Positions 38,177 through 47,327 of a DNA stretch of 60,992 bases are shown here, one piece after another. Made by a program: the position numbers and the translations under genes. The stretch comes from Gammaproteobacteria bacterium. Its GTDB lineage: Bacteria > Pseudomonadota > Gammaproteobacteria > GCA-001735895. Numbering within the stretch: position 1 is the first letter of the stretch; the number at the start of each line of letters is the position of its first letter. The notes below the pieces were generated by a model. The model was given only the letters and a program-made list of their open reading frames with translations, ran no database searches and had not been told where the DNA came from. The stretch is taken from the NCBI GenBank assembly GCA_030066085.1, contig JASJCI010000041.1, positions 1-60,992 on the forward strand. Direction: 5' to 3'.

Positions 38177-39103
38177 ATGCGATTCGTCATGAAGATCTCT
38201 CTCTTCGGCCTGCTGCTGGCCTGTGTTTTGCGCGGCGGCACGCTCGCGGCACTCGAAATCGTGACGGTCGACGCGGGCGTTTACGCGATCGTCGGTGATC
38301 TCGGCAATCGTTCGCCCGCCAACCTTGGCAACAACGCGACTTTTGGTCTCGTCGTTACCCCGGAGGGCGCGGTACTGGTCGATCCGGGCGGCAGCTACCG
38401 CGGCGCCAGGGCCATTCACGATGCGATCAGGTCAGTGACCGATGCACCGGTCAGGATTGTCATCAATACCGGCGGGCAGGATCATCGCTGGCTGGGTAAC
38501 GGCTACTTTCGCGAGCTCGGCGCCGAGATCATTGCCAGCCGCGCGGCGGTAGCCGATCAGCAGGCGCGCGAGCGGGATCAGTATGGCCGGCTGCTGCAGC
38601 TGATCGGGGAAAAAGGGATAGAGGGTACGGAACCGGCCCGCGCCGAGCGCCTGTTCGAGCACGACCTGCGCTTCGAATTCGGCGGAACGGCGTTCGAAAT
38701 CATGCACCGGGGTCCGGCCCACACCCCGGGAGAAGCCCTGGTCTGGTTACCGCGACAGCGCGTCGTCTTCACCGGCGACGTGGTCTACACCGAGCGCATG
38801 CTCGGCGTCATCGGCGTATCCGATTCACGTAACTGGCTGGCGGTGTTCGAAGCCATGGCGGCACTCGACCCGCAGCACGTCGTGCCCGGCCACGGCAATC
38901 CGACGACTCTCGCGGCGGCGCGTCGCGATACCTACGATTACCTCGTTTACCTGCGCTCGGCGGTGCGGGATTTCATGGACGCGGGCGGCGATATCAGCGA
39001 AATCAGCGCAATCGATCAGGATCGATTCGCTCGTCTCAGGAATTTCGCAACACTGAGCGGACGCAATGCGCAGCGGGTCTTCGAAGAACTCGAATGGGAG
39101 TAG
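38177..39103 (+). CDS. Periplasmic MBL-fold protein with degenerate HxHxDH motif
   Basis: About 308 residues from the ATG at 38177, which gives a signal peptide (MKISLFGLLLACVLRGGTLAA) and has AAGG upstream; in-frame ATGs at 38129 and 38162 are alternatives. MBL fold is clear from VTPEGAVLVDPGGSYRGARAI, HTPGEALVWLPRQRVVFTGDVVY and VVPGHGNPT. At the place of the metal motif HxHxDH the sequence reads NTGGQDHRWLGN: only the Asp-His pair remains. One zinc site is probably lost or altered. It resembles SoxH-like or quinoprotein-relay MBL proteins in general plan, but the function is unknown. Confidence 0.8.
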   Translation: MRFVMKISLFGLLLACVLRGGTLAALEIVTVDAGVYAIVGDLGNRSPANLGNNATFGLVVTPEGAVLVDPGGSYRGARAIHDAIRSVTDAPVRIVINTGGQDHRWLGNGYFRELGAEIIASRAAVADQQARERDQYGRLLQLIGEKGIEGTEPARAERLFEHDLRFEFGGTAFEIMHRGPAHTPGEALVWLPRQRVVFTGDVVYTERMLGVIGVSDSRNWLAVFEAMAALDPQHVVPGHGNPTTLAAARRDTYDYLVYLRSAVRDFMDAGGDISEISAIDQDRFARLRNFATLSGRNAQRVFEELEWE

Positions 39104-39112
39104 TAGCCCGGC

Positions 39113-39127
39113 CTGCCCCGCGGGCAG
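39113..39127. terminator. Hairpin between convergent genes
   Basis: CTGCCC and GGGCAG around a CGC loop, in the 27-bp gap between two convergent genes. There is no T-run on either side; weak evidence for a terminator. Confidence 0.35.
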
Positions 39128-39130
39128 AAA

Positions 39131-39472
39131 TCAACGCCAGGACCCGGGGAGTTGCCGTTTGCCGTGGCAAAGCTCCGCGCGCACGATGTACATCCAGGCG
39201 GCGCCGTGCCGCGTCGGGATTTCGATTCGCTGGTAAAAGTGCGGGTACCACTCGAGTTCGTCCAGCAGCTTGAACTGGCGCCCGCTGACGAGATACACCT
39301 CGCCCTCGATCGCGTGCTCGCCGTCCAGGCAGACCGCCGGGAAAGTACCGAATTCGTACATGGAGTAAATCTGCTCGGTACGATGCGCGCCCATGAAGCG
39401 CGCGCCATGCAGAAAGTGCGCGTTGCGCTGGCCGCGTTTTAGCGTGCCGTAAACGAACACTCGCCGTTTCAC
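39131..39472 (-). CDS. Gamma-glutamylcyclotransferase-like (AIG2/YtfP) protein
   Basis: 113 residues. The family's substrate-loop motif VFVYGTLKRGQRN is at residues 5-17, GARFMGAH follows, and the catalytic Glu lies in LLDELEWYPHFYQR. Such small proteins often act on gamma-glutamyl amines or peptides; the bacterial substrates are mostly unknown. Last gene of a minus-strand cluster; its start overlaps the Hsp15 stop by 4 bp. Confidence 0.87.
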   Translation of the reverse strand: MKRRVFVYGTLKRGQRNAHFLHGARFMGAHRTEQIYSMYEFGTFPAVCLDGEHAIEGEVYLVSGRQFKLLDELEWYPHFYQRIEIPTRHGAAWMYIVRAELCHGKRQLPGSWR

Positions 39473-39870
39473 GACTGGTTGCGATCGCGGAAACGATGGA
39501 TCTGGCGGCGTTGGCGTTTGCTCGGCCGTCCCTCGCCGCGGGGGCGAGACAGCGCGGCGAGTCGGCGCTGCTCGCGTTCCTGCTGCCGTCGCTCGGCGCT
39601 GGCCTCGGTCTCACGGTAGAGCTGTTGCGCATCGCTGGCCGAGCCGCGGCGCGACGCCAGCCCGGTGACAATAATCTCCAGGCGCTCGAATCCACGCTGC
39701 ACCTCGTAATTGTCGCCGAGCCTGACCGCGCGTGCCGGTTTGACGCGCTGGCCGGCAAGGTGCACCTTGCCTCCGCTGACCGCCGCGCTGGCGAGCGCGC
39801 GGGTCTTGAAAAAGCGCGCCGCCCACAGCCAGCGGTCGAGGCGCACCCGGAGCGCGTCCGCCGCGCTCAT
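39469..39870 (-). CDS. hslR: Hsp15-like S4 RNA-binding heat shock protein
   Basis: 133 residues. S4 domain at residues 8-70 (VRLDRWLWAARFFKTRALASAAV, GGKVHLAGQRVKPARAVRLGD), then a highly basic tail rich in Arg and Gln. This is the Hsp15 plan: it binds stalled 50S subunits carrying a nascent chain after heat shock. It overlaps its neighbours by 4 bp on each side; the heat-shock gene htpG lies further upstream on the same strand. Confidence 0.88.
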   Translation of the reverse strand: MSAADALRVRLDRWLWAARFFKTRALASAAVSGGKVHLAGQRVKPARAVRLGDNYEVQRGFERLEIIVTGLASRRGSASDAQQLYRETEASAERRQQEREQRRLAALSRPRGEGRPSKRQRRQIHRFRDRNQS

Positions 39871-40886
39871 GCGGGGCTCCGCGCTTCGCCCTGTTTATTG
39901 ATGAACTTCATGATGCGGTCCGCCATCGAAAAGCCGCTCAGCACCGCGCCCTCGATGCGCGGCGCGGTACACCAGTCGCCGCAGGCGCCGAGCGCCTCCG
40001 ACTCGACGAACAGCGAATCTTCGCCGATCGGATTGATCGGTACGGCGTGTTTCCAGCAGTGCACCGACGAGGACAGGGGTTTGCTCGGTGCGATATCGGT
40101 AGCGCTCCAGAAGGCGTCGAGCAGTGCGTGCATGACCCGGCCGCGAAAACTCGCGGCATATTTCTGCGACCATTCCGGCGACGCGTGCAGCACCCAGCAG
40201 TCGGCTTCACTGGCCGGCTGGCTTACCTGCGAACGCGAGATCCACGACAGCGGTGACTCGAGCACGTGGGCGGCATCGTAAGGCAGGTTGAGCCGGCGTT
40301 CGAAGGCAAACATTCCACTCCAGCAGACCGTCATGTCGACCCGGTTGGCGGCTTTCGCGATGGTCGGCACAGAACGGCAAAGATCGGCCACCTGGTGTGC
40401 CGCGGTCGCGATGATCACGATATCGTAGGCGCCGAGGTATTCGCCTCGCTCGTTGAACAGGCGCCACCCGCCCTCCGGCTGGCGTTCGAGTTCGCTGATG
40501 TTGGCCGAGGTGACCAGTTCGCAGTGGCGTGCCAGGTTTTCCGCCACCATCTGCATGCGCGGAACGCCGACAAAACGTTGCGATGCCATGTCGCTGTTAC
40601 TGATCTGGCCCTTGTTGAGTTCGACGATCCAGCCATCCCATGGGCGCACGATACCGTCGCTCTGCCAGCCCGAAACGATATTCCAGAACAGGGGATTACT
40701 GACGGTGAAGTACTGCGCGCCGTGGCTGAACTCGTGCCCTCCGGCGCGAAAGCGGGTAATGCGGCCGCCGGGAAAAACGTTCTTTTCGTAGACCACGACA
40801 CGTTCGACCATGCCCTTGAGCGCAGTGCCGCAGGTCAGCCCGGCAATACCGGCGCCGATAATGGCGACTGAGGGTTGCCCGCCCAC
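39867..40886 (-). CDS. FAD-dependent amine oxidase/renalase-like oxidoreductase
   Basis: 339 residues from the GTG at 40886, which puts the FAD-binding loop VAIIGAGIAGLTCG at residues 6-19; another GTG at 40934 would overlap the PilZ gene. YEKNVFPGGRITRFR and HEFSHGAQYFTVSN are the following flavin contacts. The C-terminal GDWCTAPRIEGAVLSGFSMADRI matches this group of flavoproteins. Close relatives are annotated as NAD(P)/FAD-dependent oxidoreductases or renalase-like; the substrate is unknown. Its stop overlaps the hslR start by 4 bp. Confidence 0.85.
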   Translation of the reverse strand: MGGQPSVAIIGAGIAGLTCGTALKGMVERVVVYEKNVFPGGRITRFRAGGHEFSHGAQYFTVSNPLFWNIVSGWQSDGIVRPWDGWIVELNKGQISNSDMASQRFVGVPRMQMVAENLARHCELVTSANISELERQPEGGWRLFNERGEYLGAYDIVIIATAAHQVADLCRSVPTIAKAANRVDMTVCWSGMFAFERRLNLPYDAAHVLESPLSWISRSQVSQPASEADCWVLHASPEWSQKYAASFRGRVMHALLDAFWSATDIAPSKPLSSSVHCWKHAVPINPIGEDSLFVESEALGACGDWCTAPRIEGAVLSGFSMADRIMKFINKQGEARSPA

Positions 40887-40894
40887 GGCGAAGC

Positions 40895-41335
40895 TCAGAG
40901 CGACGGGAAGTCGCCGGCGAACCTCGCAATCCACTCCCGCGCGGCGTCCTGCGAACTGAGTTCCCTGCCCTCGGTGCGCGCAACCTCGTTGCGGTAATGC
41001 TCGATATGGCAGATCTGCTCGATCATGCGCAGGCGGTAGGCGTCGCGGCCATGCTCGAATTCGACACCGATTTCATACGCGCCGTCGGCCTTGTCGCACC
41101 AGACGACGTTGCCGACCAGGAAGTTATCCTGGTCGAGCACCGGGATCGCAATGCGCACCCGCTGCAGCAGCTCCAGCGGCTCCTGCGAGATGAACGCGAG
41201 ACCGCCGAGACTGACGTTGGTAATCGTCTGGTCGGCGTCGTCGTGATCATCGTCGCCGGCCCAGTCGAGCGTGACCTGGATGGGCACGTCGGCCGGGTGG
41301 CGTATGAACTTCCTGATCGTCGTTTTATCGGGCAA
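40895..41335 (-). CDS. PilZ domain protein
   Basis: 146 residues. The c-di-GMP-binding motifs [12 protein letters not shown] (RxxxR) and NVSLGGLAF ([D/N]xSxxG) are both present, with [15 protein letters not shown] as the later strand. It should bind c-di-GMP through residues 8-12 and 40-47. The target process is unknown. Its start overlaps the htpG stop by 11 bp, so it may be induced with htpG. Confidence 0.9.
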   Translation of the reverse strand: MPDKTTIRKFIRHPADVPIQVTLDWAGDDDHDDADQTITNVSLGGLAFISQEPLELLQRVRIAIPVLDQDNFLVGNVVWCDKADGAYEIGVEFEHGRDAYRLRMIEQICHIEHYRNEVARTEGRELSSQDAAREWIARFAGDFPSL

Positions 41336-43223
41336 TGGACACCAGCATCTGGTTGAGTTTGGCGACGAAACCGGCGGGATCCTCCAGCTGCCCGCCTTCG
41401 GCGAGCAGGGCCTGGTCGAACAGGATATCGGACCAGTCGGCGAACTTGTTCTTCGATTTCTCCGCTTTCAGTTTGTTAACTATAGGATGATCCGGGTTAA
41501 TTTCCAGAACCGGTTTCGAACTCGGCAGATCGTGCCCGGCTTCCTTCAGGATTCGCTGCATGTGCATCGCCATGTCGTGTTCGCTCAACACGATGCAAGC
41601 CGGCGAATCGGTCAGGCGATTGGTCACGCGCACGTCCTCGACCCTGTCGGCCAGCGCCTCCTTCATGCGCTCGAGCAGCTTTTCCGATGCCTTGCTCTTC
41701 TTCTCCAGCTCTTTCTCGGAATCCTCGTCTTCGCCGAGATCCAGTTCGCCCTTGGCTACCGACTGCAGTTTCCTGCCCTCGTATTCCGCCAGGTGCGAGG
41801 TCAGCCACTCGTCGACACGGTCCGATAGCAGCAACACCTCGATGCCCTTTTTGCGAAAGATCTCGAGGTGCGGGCTGTTCTTGGCCGCGGCGTGCGAATC
41901 GGCCGCGATGTAGTAAATCTTGTCCTGCTTTTCGTCCATGCGGCCGATGTAGTCGTCGAGTGAAACGTTTTGTTCGGCACTGTCGTCATGGGTCGACGCG
42001 AAACGCAGCAGCTTGCCGATCTTTTCACGGTTGGCGAAGTCTTCGGCCGGCCCTTCCTTCAGGACCTTGCCGAATTCCTTCCAGAACCTGCTGTATTTTT
42101 CGGGATCGTTGCTGGCCATCTTGTCGAGCATGCCCAGCACCTTCTTGACCGAACCGCTGCGAATGCTGTCGATAACCTTGCTGCCCTGCAGGATTTCGCG
42201 GGACACGTTGAGCGGCAGGTCCTTCGAATCGATCAGGCCGCGCACGAAGCGCAGGTAGCGCGGCATCAGCTTGTCCGCGTCTTCCATGATGAACACCCGC
42301 TGCACGTAGAGCTTGATGCCGTGGCGGGTTTCGCGATCGTAGAGATCGAACGGCGCGCGCGCCGGGATATACAGCAGCGAGGTGTACTCGTTGGTACCCT
42401 CGACCTGGCTGTGGTTCCAGTCCAGCGGATCCTCGAAGTCGTGCGCGACGTGCTTGTAGAACGCCCTGTACTCGTCGTCCTCGATTTCCTTGCGCGAACG
42501 GGTCCAGAGCGCGGACGCCTGGTTGACCGTTTCTTCCTCGATCACGGTTTCGCCGCCCTCTTCCCCGGGTTCGATGGTCTTGTCCATTACCACCGGAAAA
42601 TCGATATGGTCCGAGTAGGAAGTAATGATCGAGCGCAGTTTCCAGTCGTTGAGGAATTCGTCCTCGCCTTCGCGCAGCTTGAGCGTGATCTCGGTGCCGC
42701 GACCTGGCTTGTCGATCGAAGCGATACTGTACTCGCCCTTGCCTTCCGATATCCATTCGACCCCCTGGTCGGCGGCCTCACCGGCCTTGCGCGTACGCAG
42801 CGTCACTTCCTCGGCGACGATGAACGACGAGTAAAAACCGACGCCGAACTGACCGATCAGGCGGGCATCGCTCTTTTCGTCGCCGGTCATCGAGTCGAGA
42901 AACGAGCGCGTACCCGAGCGAGCGATGGTGCCAATGTGATCGATCACCTCGTCGCGGGTCATGCCGATACCGTTGTCGGTGATGGTGACAGTGCGGGCCT
43001 GCTGGTCATAGCTGATGCGAATCTTGAGCTCGATGTCGTCCTCGTAGAGATCGCCATTGGAAAGCGCGCTGAAGCGCAGCCGGTCACAGGCATCCGAGGC
43101 GTTGGATATCAGTTCGCGCAGGAAGATGTCCTTGTTCGAGTACAGCGAATGGATCATCAGATCCAGCAACTGGTTGACTTCGGTTTCGAAGCCGCGCGTT
43201 TCCGCGTTGGCGCTTGCCGTCAT
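41325..43223 (-). CDS. htpG: Molecular chaperone HtpG (Hsp90)
   Basis: 632 residues from the ATG at 43223, chosen for the AGAGGAG ribosome binding site 10 nt upstream; an earlier TTG in frame would begin at that site. The GHKL ATPase motifs are [37 protein letters not shown] and [17 protein letters not shown]. The middle and C-terminal Hsp90 domains are complete. The chaperone acts in the cytosol with Hsp70. A sigma-32-type promoter lies 44-72 bp upstream. Confidence 0.97.
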   Translation of the reverse strand: MTASANAETRGFETEVNQLLDLMIHSLYSNKDIFLRELISNASDACDRLRFSALSNGDLYEDDIELKIRISYDQQARTVTITDNGIGMTRDEVIDHIGTIARSGTRSFLDSMTGDEKSDARLIGQFGVGFYSSFIVAEEVTLRTRKAGEAADQGVEWISEGKGEYSIASIDKPGRGTEITLKLREGEDEFLNDWKLRSIITSYSDHIDFPVVMDKTIEPGEEGGETVIEEETVNQASALWTRSRKEIEDDEYRAFYKHVAHDFEDPLDWNHSQVEGTNEYTSLLYIPARAPFDLYDRETRHGIKLYVQRVFIMEDADKLMPRYLRFVRGLIDSKDLPLNVSREILQGSKVIDSIRSGSVKKVLGMLDKMASNDPEKYSRFWKEFGKVLKEGPAEDFANREKIGKLLRFASTHDDSAEQNVSLDDYIGRMDEKQDKIYYIAADSHAAAKNSPHLEIFRKKGIEVLLLSDRVDEWLTSHLAEYEGRKLQSVAKGELDLGEDEDSEKELEKKSKASEKLLERMKEALADRVEDVRVTNRLTDSPACIVLSEHDMAMHMQRILKEAGHDLPSSKPVLEINPDHPIVNKLKAEKSKNKFADWSDILFDQALLAEGGQLEDPAGFVAKLNQMLVSIAR

Positions 43224-43266
43224 TTTTGGTGAACTCCTCTGATTCAAAGTGCCGCGAGGCGGGCTA

Positions 43267-43295
43267 ATATGCGGATAAAGCGCATTTTTTTCAAG
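43267..43295 (-). promoter_or_regulatory. Heat-shock (sigma-32) promoter of htpG
   Basis: On the minus strand CTTGAAA (43295-43289) and CCGCATAT (43274-43267) are spaced by 14 bp. This matches the sigma-32 pattern CTTGAAA N13-15 CCCCATnT with one mismatch, and it lies 44 bp upstream of the htpG ATG. Confidence 0.8.
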
Positions 43296-43443
43296 GTTTT
43301 ACCGGTTACCGGGACGGGAAAAAAATCGACCGCAGGCGTTATCTCGACGAGGACGAACCCGACGTCACGGCGATGAGCCCGGGCTGGAAAAGCAGATACC
43401 GAGCCCTGACCGTCAAGCAGGCCGCGGCTGGAGACCAACGGGT

Positions 43444-45207
43444 CTACTGCTGGCCCTGGGTCAGCCAGAGCTGCTGGATCTTGTTGCGCAGTACCGAGCG
43501 CCGCGCGGCTTCCTCCGTGACTCGCAGCAGGTCTTCGTAGACACGGCGCGCGTCATCGATCAATCCGGCCAGCTGCAGGCTCTCGGCGGCATTGAAGCGC
43601 GCGGTCTGCGCCCAGGGGTCCATGCTCTGCGCACCCGGTAACATGGCCGACTGCAGGTAGAGCAGCGCGGCCTGGTCGTAGAGTTCCTCGGCACGAAACG
43701 AATCGGCGATCCAGAACAGGATTTCGCGCCGCTGGCGCGGATCGATTTCGAGCTGGAGCAGCCGATTGAGGTGCGCGATGGCCGATTCGTGTAAACCGAC
43801 GCTCTGCAGATCGAACAATACCTGCAGGATCCTGTCGGTAGCCTCGACCGACGCTTCGCCATACCCCTCGAGCAGCGCCCGCAGCACCGCGTCACCCTCG
43901 TCGTAGCGACCGCCGAGAATCAGTACGCGCGACTGGCGCAACTGCCAGTCGAAGCGGTTGGAACCCTCGGGCGGCGTGGTCAGGCCCGACATCAGCCGCG
44001 TGGCCTCGTCGATCTCGCCCGACGCGAGCGCAAGGTCGACCAGCTGGTAGCGGATTATCGGCGGTATGTCGCCGGCGCTCGGAAAGGTGCCGCTGCGATT
44101 GAACAGGCCATCCAGCAGGTTGTGCTCGGCACGATCGATTTCGGCAAAGGTCGCGAGGTAGCCATCGGCCGCGGCGTTGCCGATTTCGCCATCACCCGCG
44201 TTCAACATCAACATCGCGAACAGCGAACGCGCCTTGACCGGCGTTACCTTGCTGGCCTGGCGCGCCAGCTGCAGCCACGCGGCGTCGTCACCCAGCAGCA
44301 GCTCCGCGCGGTTGCCGACCAGTTCGGCATACTCGAGATAAGCCTGCCACAGGCGATCCGGCGGCTGGCGAAAAAGTTCCAGCGGTGATTCGGCGCCGCT
44401 GCGCAACAGGGACTCGAGCGCCACCACGCGATCGACCGGCGACATCTCCCGCGCCGCGAGGTATCCGAGACCCCACAGGCTGGCCAGGTTTTCAGCGGCG
44501 AGATCCGGTGTCTCGGCTGCTTTTTCCACCCGGCGCCAGAGTTCGGTGCGATCGACCCGACCGAGACGATGCTGCGCGTATAGCCTGACCAGTGAAGCCT
44601 GCCAGCCGTCCTGGCCGTCGAGCACCTGCAGCGCCTGCTCGTCGCGACCGGATTCGATCAGCACCCGCGCGCGCAACAACAGCCAGTCGATATCCTGGCT
44701 GGCGAAGTCCTGGTCGAAACGCAGCATCGCGATGCGCGCATCGTCGATGCGGCCATCGCGCAGGTAAGACTCTATGACCATGCGCCGCCACAACTGGTAC
44801 TGCGAGGACTGGTCCGCTCCGCGTCGCCACATCTGCTCGCGCAGCACCTCGCGCGCGGCCCCGGTCTGATCGAGCTCGAGGTAGGCACGGGCCTGGAAGC
44901 TGGCGGTCTGCTGGCGAAACTGTTGCGGAATATCCACCGGCATAGCCTCGACCCTTACCAGCAGATCGTCCCACTGGCGCCAGCGCGACAGGATCGCAAG
45001 GCGCTCCTGCTCCCACAGGATCCAGCCGTAGAGATCCGCGTCCAGCGAGGGTTGCGCCTGGTCGAGCATTTTCAACGTCAGCGCGGGCGCGCCGGCGCGG
45101 GAAACGTTCTTCAGCAGGTTCAGTCGCTCGTCGGCCCCGCTCGGAGCGCTCGCGGCAAGCAGGCCGACAACCGCGGCCAGGCGTAACAGGTATCGAATCA
45201 TGCGCAT
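43444..45207 (-). CDS. Exported helical-repeat (TPR-like) protein of unknown function
   Basis: 587 residues from the ATG at 45207, which gives a signal peptide (IRYLLRLAAVVGLLAASAPSGADE); an ATG at 45201 and a GTG at 45249 are also in frame. The rest is almost wholly alpha-helical with TPR-like spacing, for example ARAYLELDQTGAAREVLREQ and YDQAALLYLQSAMLPGA. No enzymatic motif is seen. It lies downstream of rplS, separated by a rho-independent terminator whose T-run touches the chosen start codon, and no ribosome binding site is visible. Function is unknown; a periplasmic scaffold is possible. Confidence 0.75.
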   Translation of the reverse strand: MRMIRYLLRLAAVVGLLAASAPSGADERLNLLKNVSRAGAPALTLKMLDQAQPSLDADLYGWILWEQERLAILSRWRQWDDLLVRVEAMPVDIPQQFRQQTASFQARAYLELDQTGAAREVLREQMWRRGADQSSQYQLWRRMVIESYLRDGRIDDARIAMLRFDQDFASQDIDWLLLRARVLIESGRDEQALQVLDGQDGWQASLVRLYAQHRLGRVDRTELWRRVEKAAETPDLAAENLASLWGLGYLAAREMSPVDRVVALESLLRSGAESPLELFRQPPDRLWQAYLEYAELVGNRAELLLGDDAAWLQLARQASKVTPVKARSLFAMLMLNAGDGEIGNAAADGYLATFAEIDRAEHNLLDGLFNRSGTFPSAGDIPPIIRYQLVDLALASGEIDEATRLMSGLTTPPEGSNRFDWQLRQSRVLILGGRYDEGDAVLRALLEGYGEASVEATDRILQVLFDLQSVGLHESAIAHLNRLLQLEIDPRQRREILFWIADSFRAEELYDQAALLYLQSAMLPGAQSMDPWAQTARFNAAESLQLAGLIDDARRVYEDLLRVTEEAARRSVLRNKIQQLWLTQGQQ

Positions 45208-45242
45208 AAAAAAAGGCGTGTCGCTCGAGCTGACACGCCTTT
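45208..45242 (-). terminator. Rho-independent terminator of the rpsP-rplS operon
   Basis: On the minus strand AAAGGCGTGTC pairs with GACACGCCTTT over an 11-bp perfect stem, with a 9-nt loop containing the palindrome GCTCGAGC, and ends in a run of seven T. It is 28 bp past the rplS stop. Confidence 0.9.
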
Positions 45243-45270
45243 CTATCACAGCCTAGAGGCTGCCGCCAGA

Positions 45271-45615
45271 TCAGAGCTTCTCGCGGATACGAGCCGCCTT
45301 GCCAGTACGGCCGCGCAGGTAGTAAAGCTTGGCGCGACGGACCTTGCCGCGACGCTTGACCTTGATTTCGGCGATCATCGGGCTGTGCGTCTGGAAAACG
45401 CGCTCGACACCTTCACCGTGCGAAATCTTGCGCACGGTAAATGCCGAGTTGATGCCGCGGTTACGCTTGGCGATGACTACGCCTTCGTAGGCCTGCAGAC
45501 GCTCGCGCGATCCTTCCTTGACGCGCACCTGCACGACCACGGTGTCCCCCGGCGAAAACGCCGGTATGTCGGTCTTCAGCTGTTCTGCTTCCAGTTGGGC
45601 AATGATGTTACTCAT
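45271..45615 (-). CDS. rplS: 50S ribosomal protein L19
   Basis: 114 residues, normal length. [33 protein letters not shown]-type sequence opens it, and [17 protein letters not shown] is the typical end. L19 sits at the 30S/50S interface. Its start overlaps the trmD stop by 4 bp, in the conserved rpsP-rimM-trmD-rplS order. Confidence 0.97.
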   Translation of the reverse strand: MSNIIAQLEAEQLKTDIPAFSPGDTVVVQVRVKEGSRERLQAYEGVVIAKRNRGINSAFTVRKISHGEGVERVFQTHSPMIAEIKVKRRGKVRRAKLYYLRGRTGKAARIREKL

Positions 45616-46397
45616 GTCGAATCCTCTTGTTCACTTTCCGCCGCCGCTGCGCGGCGCTGCCGGGTGTCTTCGTACTCGGCGATAAATTCTTGCAGCAGCT
45701 GCTGCTGCCGTTGGTCCAGCTGGCGCTCTGCGAGCAGGTCCGGCCGCCTGAGCCAGCTACGCCCCAGTGCCTGCCGCTCGCGCCAGGCATCGATCTCGCG
45801 ATGGTTGCCGTCAAGCAACACCCGCGGCACCCGCCGGCCTCGATAATCCTCGGGGCGGGTGTACTGCGGACAGTCCAGCAGACCATCGCTGAACGAATCC
45901 TGCTGTGCCGAGTCCGCGTGTCCGAGCGCTCCCGGGACCAACCGGGTCATTGCATCGATGCAGACCATCGCGGCAAGCTCGCCGCCGCTGATCACGTAGT
46001 CACCGAGGGACCATTCGGCTTCCACCTCGGCTTGCAGCAGGCGTTCGTCGATACCCTCGTAACGCCCGCACAAAAACGTCACGCCGCCGCGCTCGAGTTC
46101 AGCGGCAAGCAGCGGCTGGTCGATGCGCTCTCCCTGCGGACTGAGATATATCAGCCGCGCCGCTGATTGCCTGCGCACCGCCGCGATCGCGCCCGCCAGC
46201 GGCTCTGCCATCATGACCATTCCCGGTCCGCCACCGTAGGGTCGATCGTCGACCCTGCGGTGCCGGTCGCGGGTATAGTCCCGCGGGTTCCAGCAATGCA
46301 GCTCAATCAAACCCTGGTCGGCTGCGCGGCCCACGACGCCGCTGGCCGTTACCTGCTCCACCAGCTGCGGAAACAGCGTAATGACATCGAAGCGCAC
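45612..46397 (-). CDS. trmD: tRNA (guanine-N1-)-methyltransferase
   Basis: 261 residues. The SPOUT knot motifs are [40 protein letters not shown] and [15 protein letters not shown]. TrmD makes m1G37 in tRNAs and prevents frameshifting. It follows rimM by 1 bp and overlaps rplS by 4 bp. Confidence 0.97.
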   Translation of the reverse strand: MRFDVITLFPQLVEQVTASGVVGRAADQGLIELHCWNPRDYTRDRHRRVDDRPYGGGPGMVMMAEPLAGAIAAVRRQSAARLIYLSPQGERIDQPLLAAELERGGVTFLCGRYEGIDERLLQAEVEAEWSLGDYVISGGELAAMVCIDAMTRLVPGALGHADSAQQDSFSDGLLDCPQYTRPEDYRGRRVPRVLLDGNHREIDAWRERQALGRSWLRRPDLLAERQLDQRQQQLLQEFIAEYEDTRQRRAAAAESEQEDST

Positions 46398-46398
46398 G

Positions 46399-46908
46399 TC
46401 AGTAGTCCGGCGACCAGTCCACTACCAGCCGTCGACCTTCGACGTCGACTTCGCGCACGATGTCATCGATGACGAACGGGATCAGGCGTTCGCGGTCTCC
46501 CTGCAGCACCATGACGTCATCGGCGCCGGTCTCGAGCATCGATTCGATCGTACCCAGCGGCTCGGCCGCCAGGCTTTCGACCCGCATTCCGATCAGGTCG
46601 CTCCAGTAGTACTCGCCCGCCTCCAGCCTCGGCAGCTGCCGCTGGCTGATGTAGAGCTTGCACCCGGTCAGGGCCTCGGCCTGGTCGCGATCGTCGATCC
46701 CTTCCAGCCGTGCCAGTATGTTCTTGCCCTGCGCCCGTCCACTGACCGCCAGGGTTTTCAGTTCATCGCCGACTTCTACCCGCCAGGGGCTGTAGGCGAC
46801 GACGTTTTCGCGCGGGCTCGTGTTCGAGTAGACCCGTAACCAGCCCTTGATCCCGTGCGCGCCGAGAACGTGTCCTACGCAGATCAGTTCCTCGTCGGCG
46901 CCGCTCAT
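46399..46908 (-). CDS. rimM: Ribosome maturation factor RimM
   Basis: 169 residues. [18 protein letters not shown] at the start is the RimM N-terminal signature; [14 protein letters not shown] and the C-terminal PRC-barrel ([24 protein letters not shown]) complete it. RimM binds S19 during 30S maturation. It lies 5 bp after rpsP. Confidence 0.96.
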   Translation of the reverse strand: MSGADEELICVGHVLGAHGIKGWLRVYSNTSPRENVVAYSPWRVEVGDELKTLAVSGRAQGKNILARLEGIDDRDQAEALTGCKLYISQRQLPRLEAGEYYWSDLIGMRVESLAAEPLGTIESMLETGADDVMVLQGDRERLIPFVIDDIVREVDVEGRRLVVDWSPDY

Positions 46909-46913
46909 GGACC

Positions 46914-47165
46914 TTATGCCGCGGCTTTGCGAGCTCCCTTGATCAGGTTGGCGACACGCTCGGTCGGCTTCGCACCCTGCGACATCCAGTAGTCGATGCG
47001 CGCATCGTCGAGACGCAACTCTTCTTCCTGGCCGCGCGCACGCGGGTTGAAGAAACCGACGCGCTCGATGTAGCGCCCGTCGCGCGGGCTACGGCTGTCG
47101 CTGACGACCACGTGATAAAACGGTCTCTTTTTCGAGCCGCCGCGCGCCAATCGAATGGATACCAT
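46914..47165 (-). CDS. rpsP: 30S ribosomal protein S16
   Basis: 83 residues. [20 protein letters not shown] is the standard start and [16 protein letters not shown] follows. First gene of the rpsP-rimM-trmD-rplS operon, preceded by a promoter that overlaps the ffh terminator. Confidence 0.97.
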   Translation of the reverse strand: MVSIRLARGGSKKRPFYHVVVSDSRSPRDGRYIERVGFFNPRARGQEEELRLDDARIDYWMSQGAKPTERVANLIKGARKAAA

Positions 47166-47242
47166 AAATAAACTCCAGCAAAATCAAAGGTTTTGCCGTG
47201 AGCCACGACAAAACGCTGGCCACCCGGGCCAGAAGAGCGCGT

Positions 47243-47270
47243 ATTGTACCTAAAAAGGGCTCGCTGTGAA
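47243..47270 (-). promoter_or_regulatory. Sigma-70-like promoter of the rpsP operon
   Basis: On the minus strand TTCACA (47270-47265) and TACAAT (47248-47243) with a 16-bp spacer, about 80 bp upstream of the rpsP ATG. The -35 box lies inside the loop of the terminator hairpin for ffh. Confidence 0.65.
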
Positions 47271-47274
47271 GCCC
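47252..47274 (-). terminator. Probable terminator of ffh
   Basis: On the minus strand GGGCT pairs with AGCCC around an 8-nt loop and is followed by five T, about 55 bp past the ffh stop. It overlaps the rpsP promoter. Confidence 0.6.
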
Positions 47275-47327
47275 GCAACCCCTGTTTTTCGTGGACTTTT
47301 CGCAAACGGTGCGCCGGCGGGCACAGG

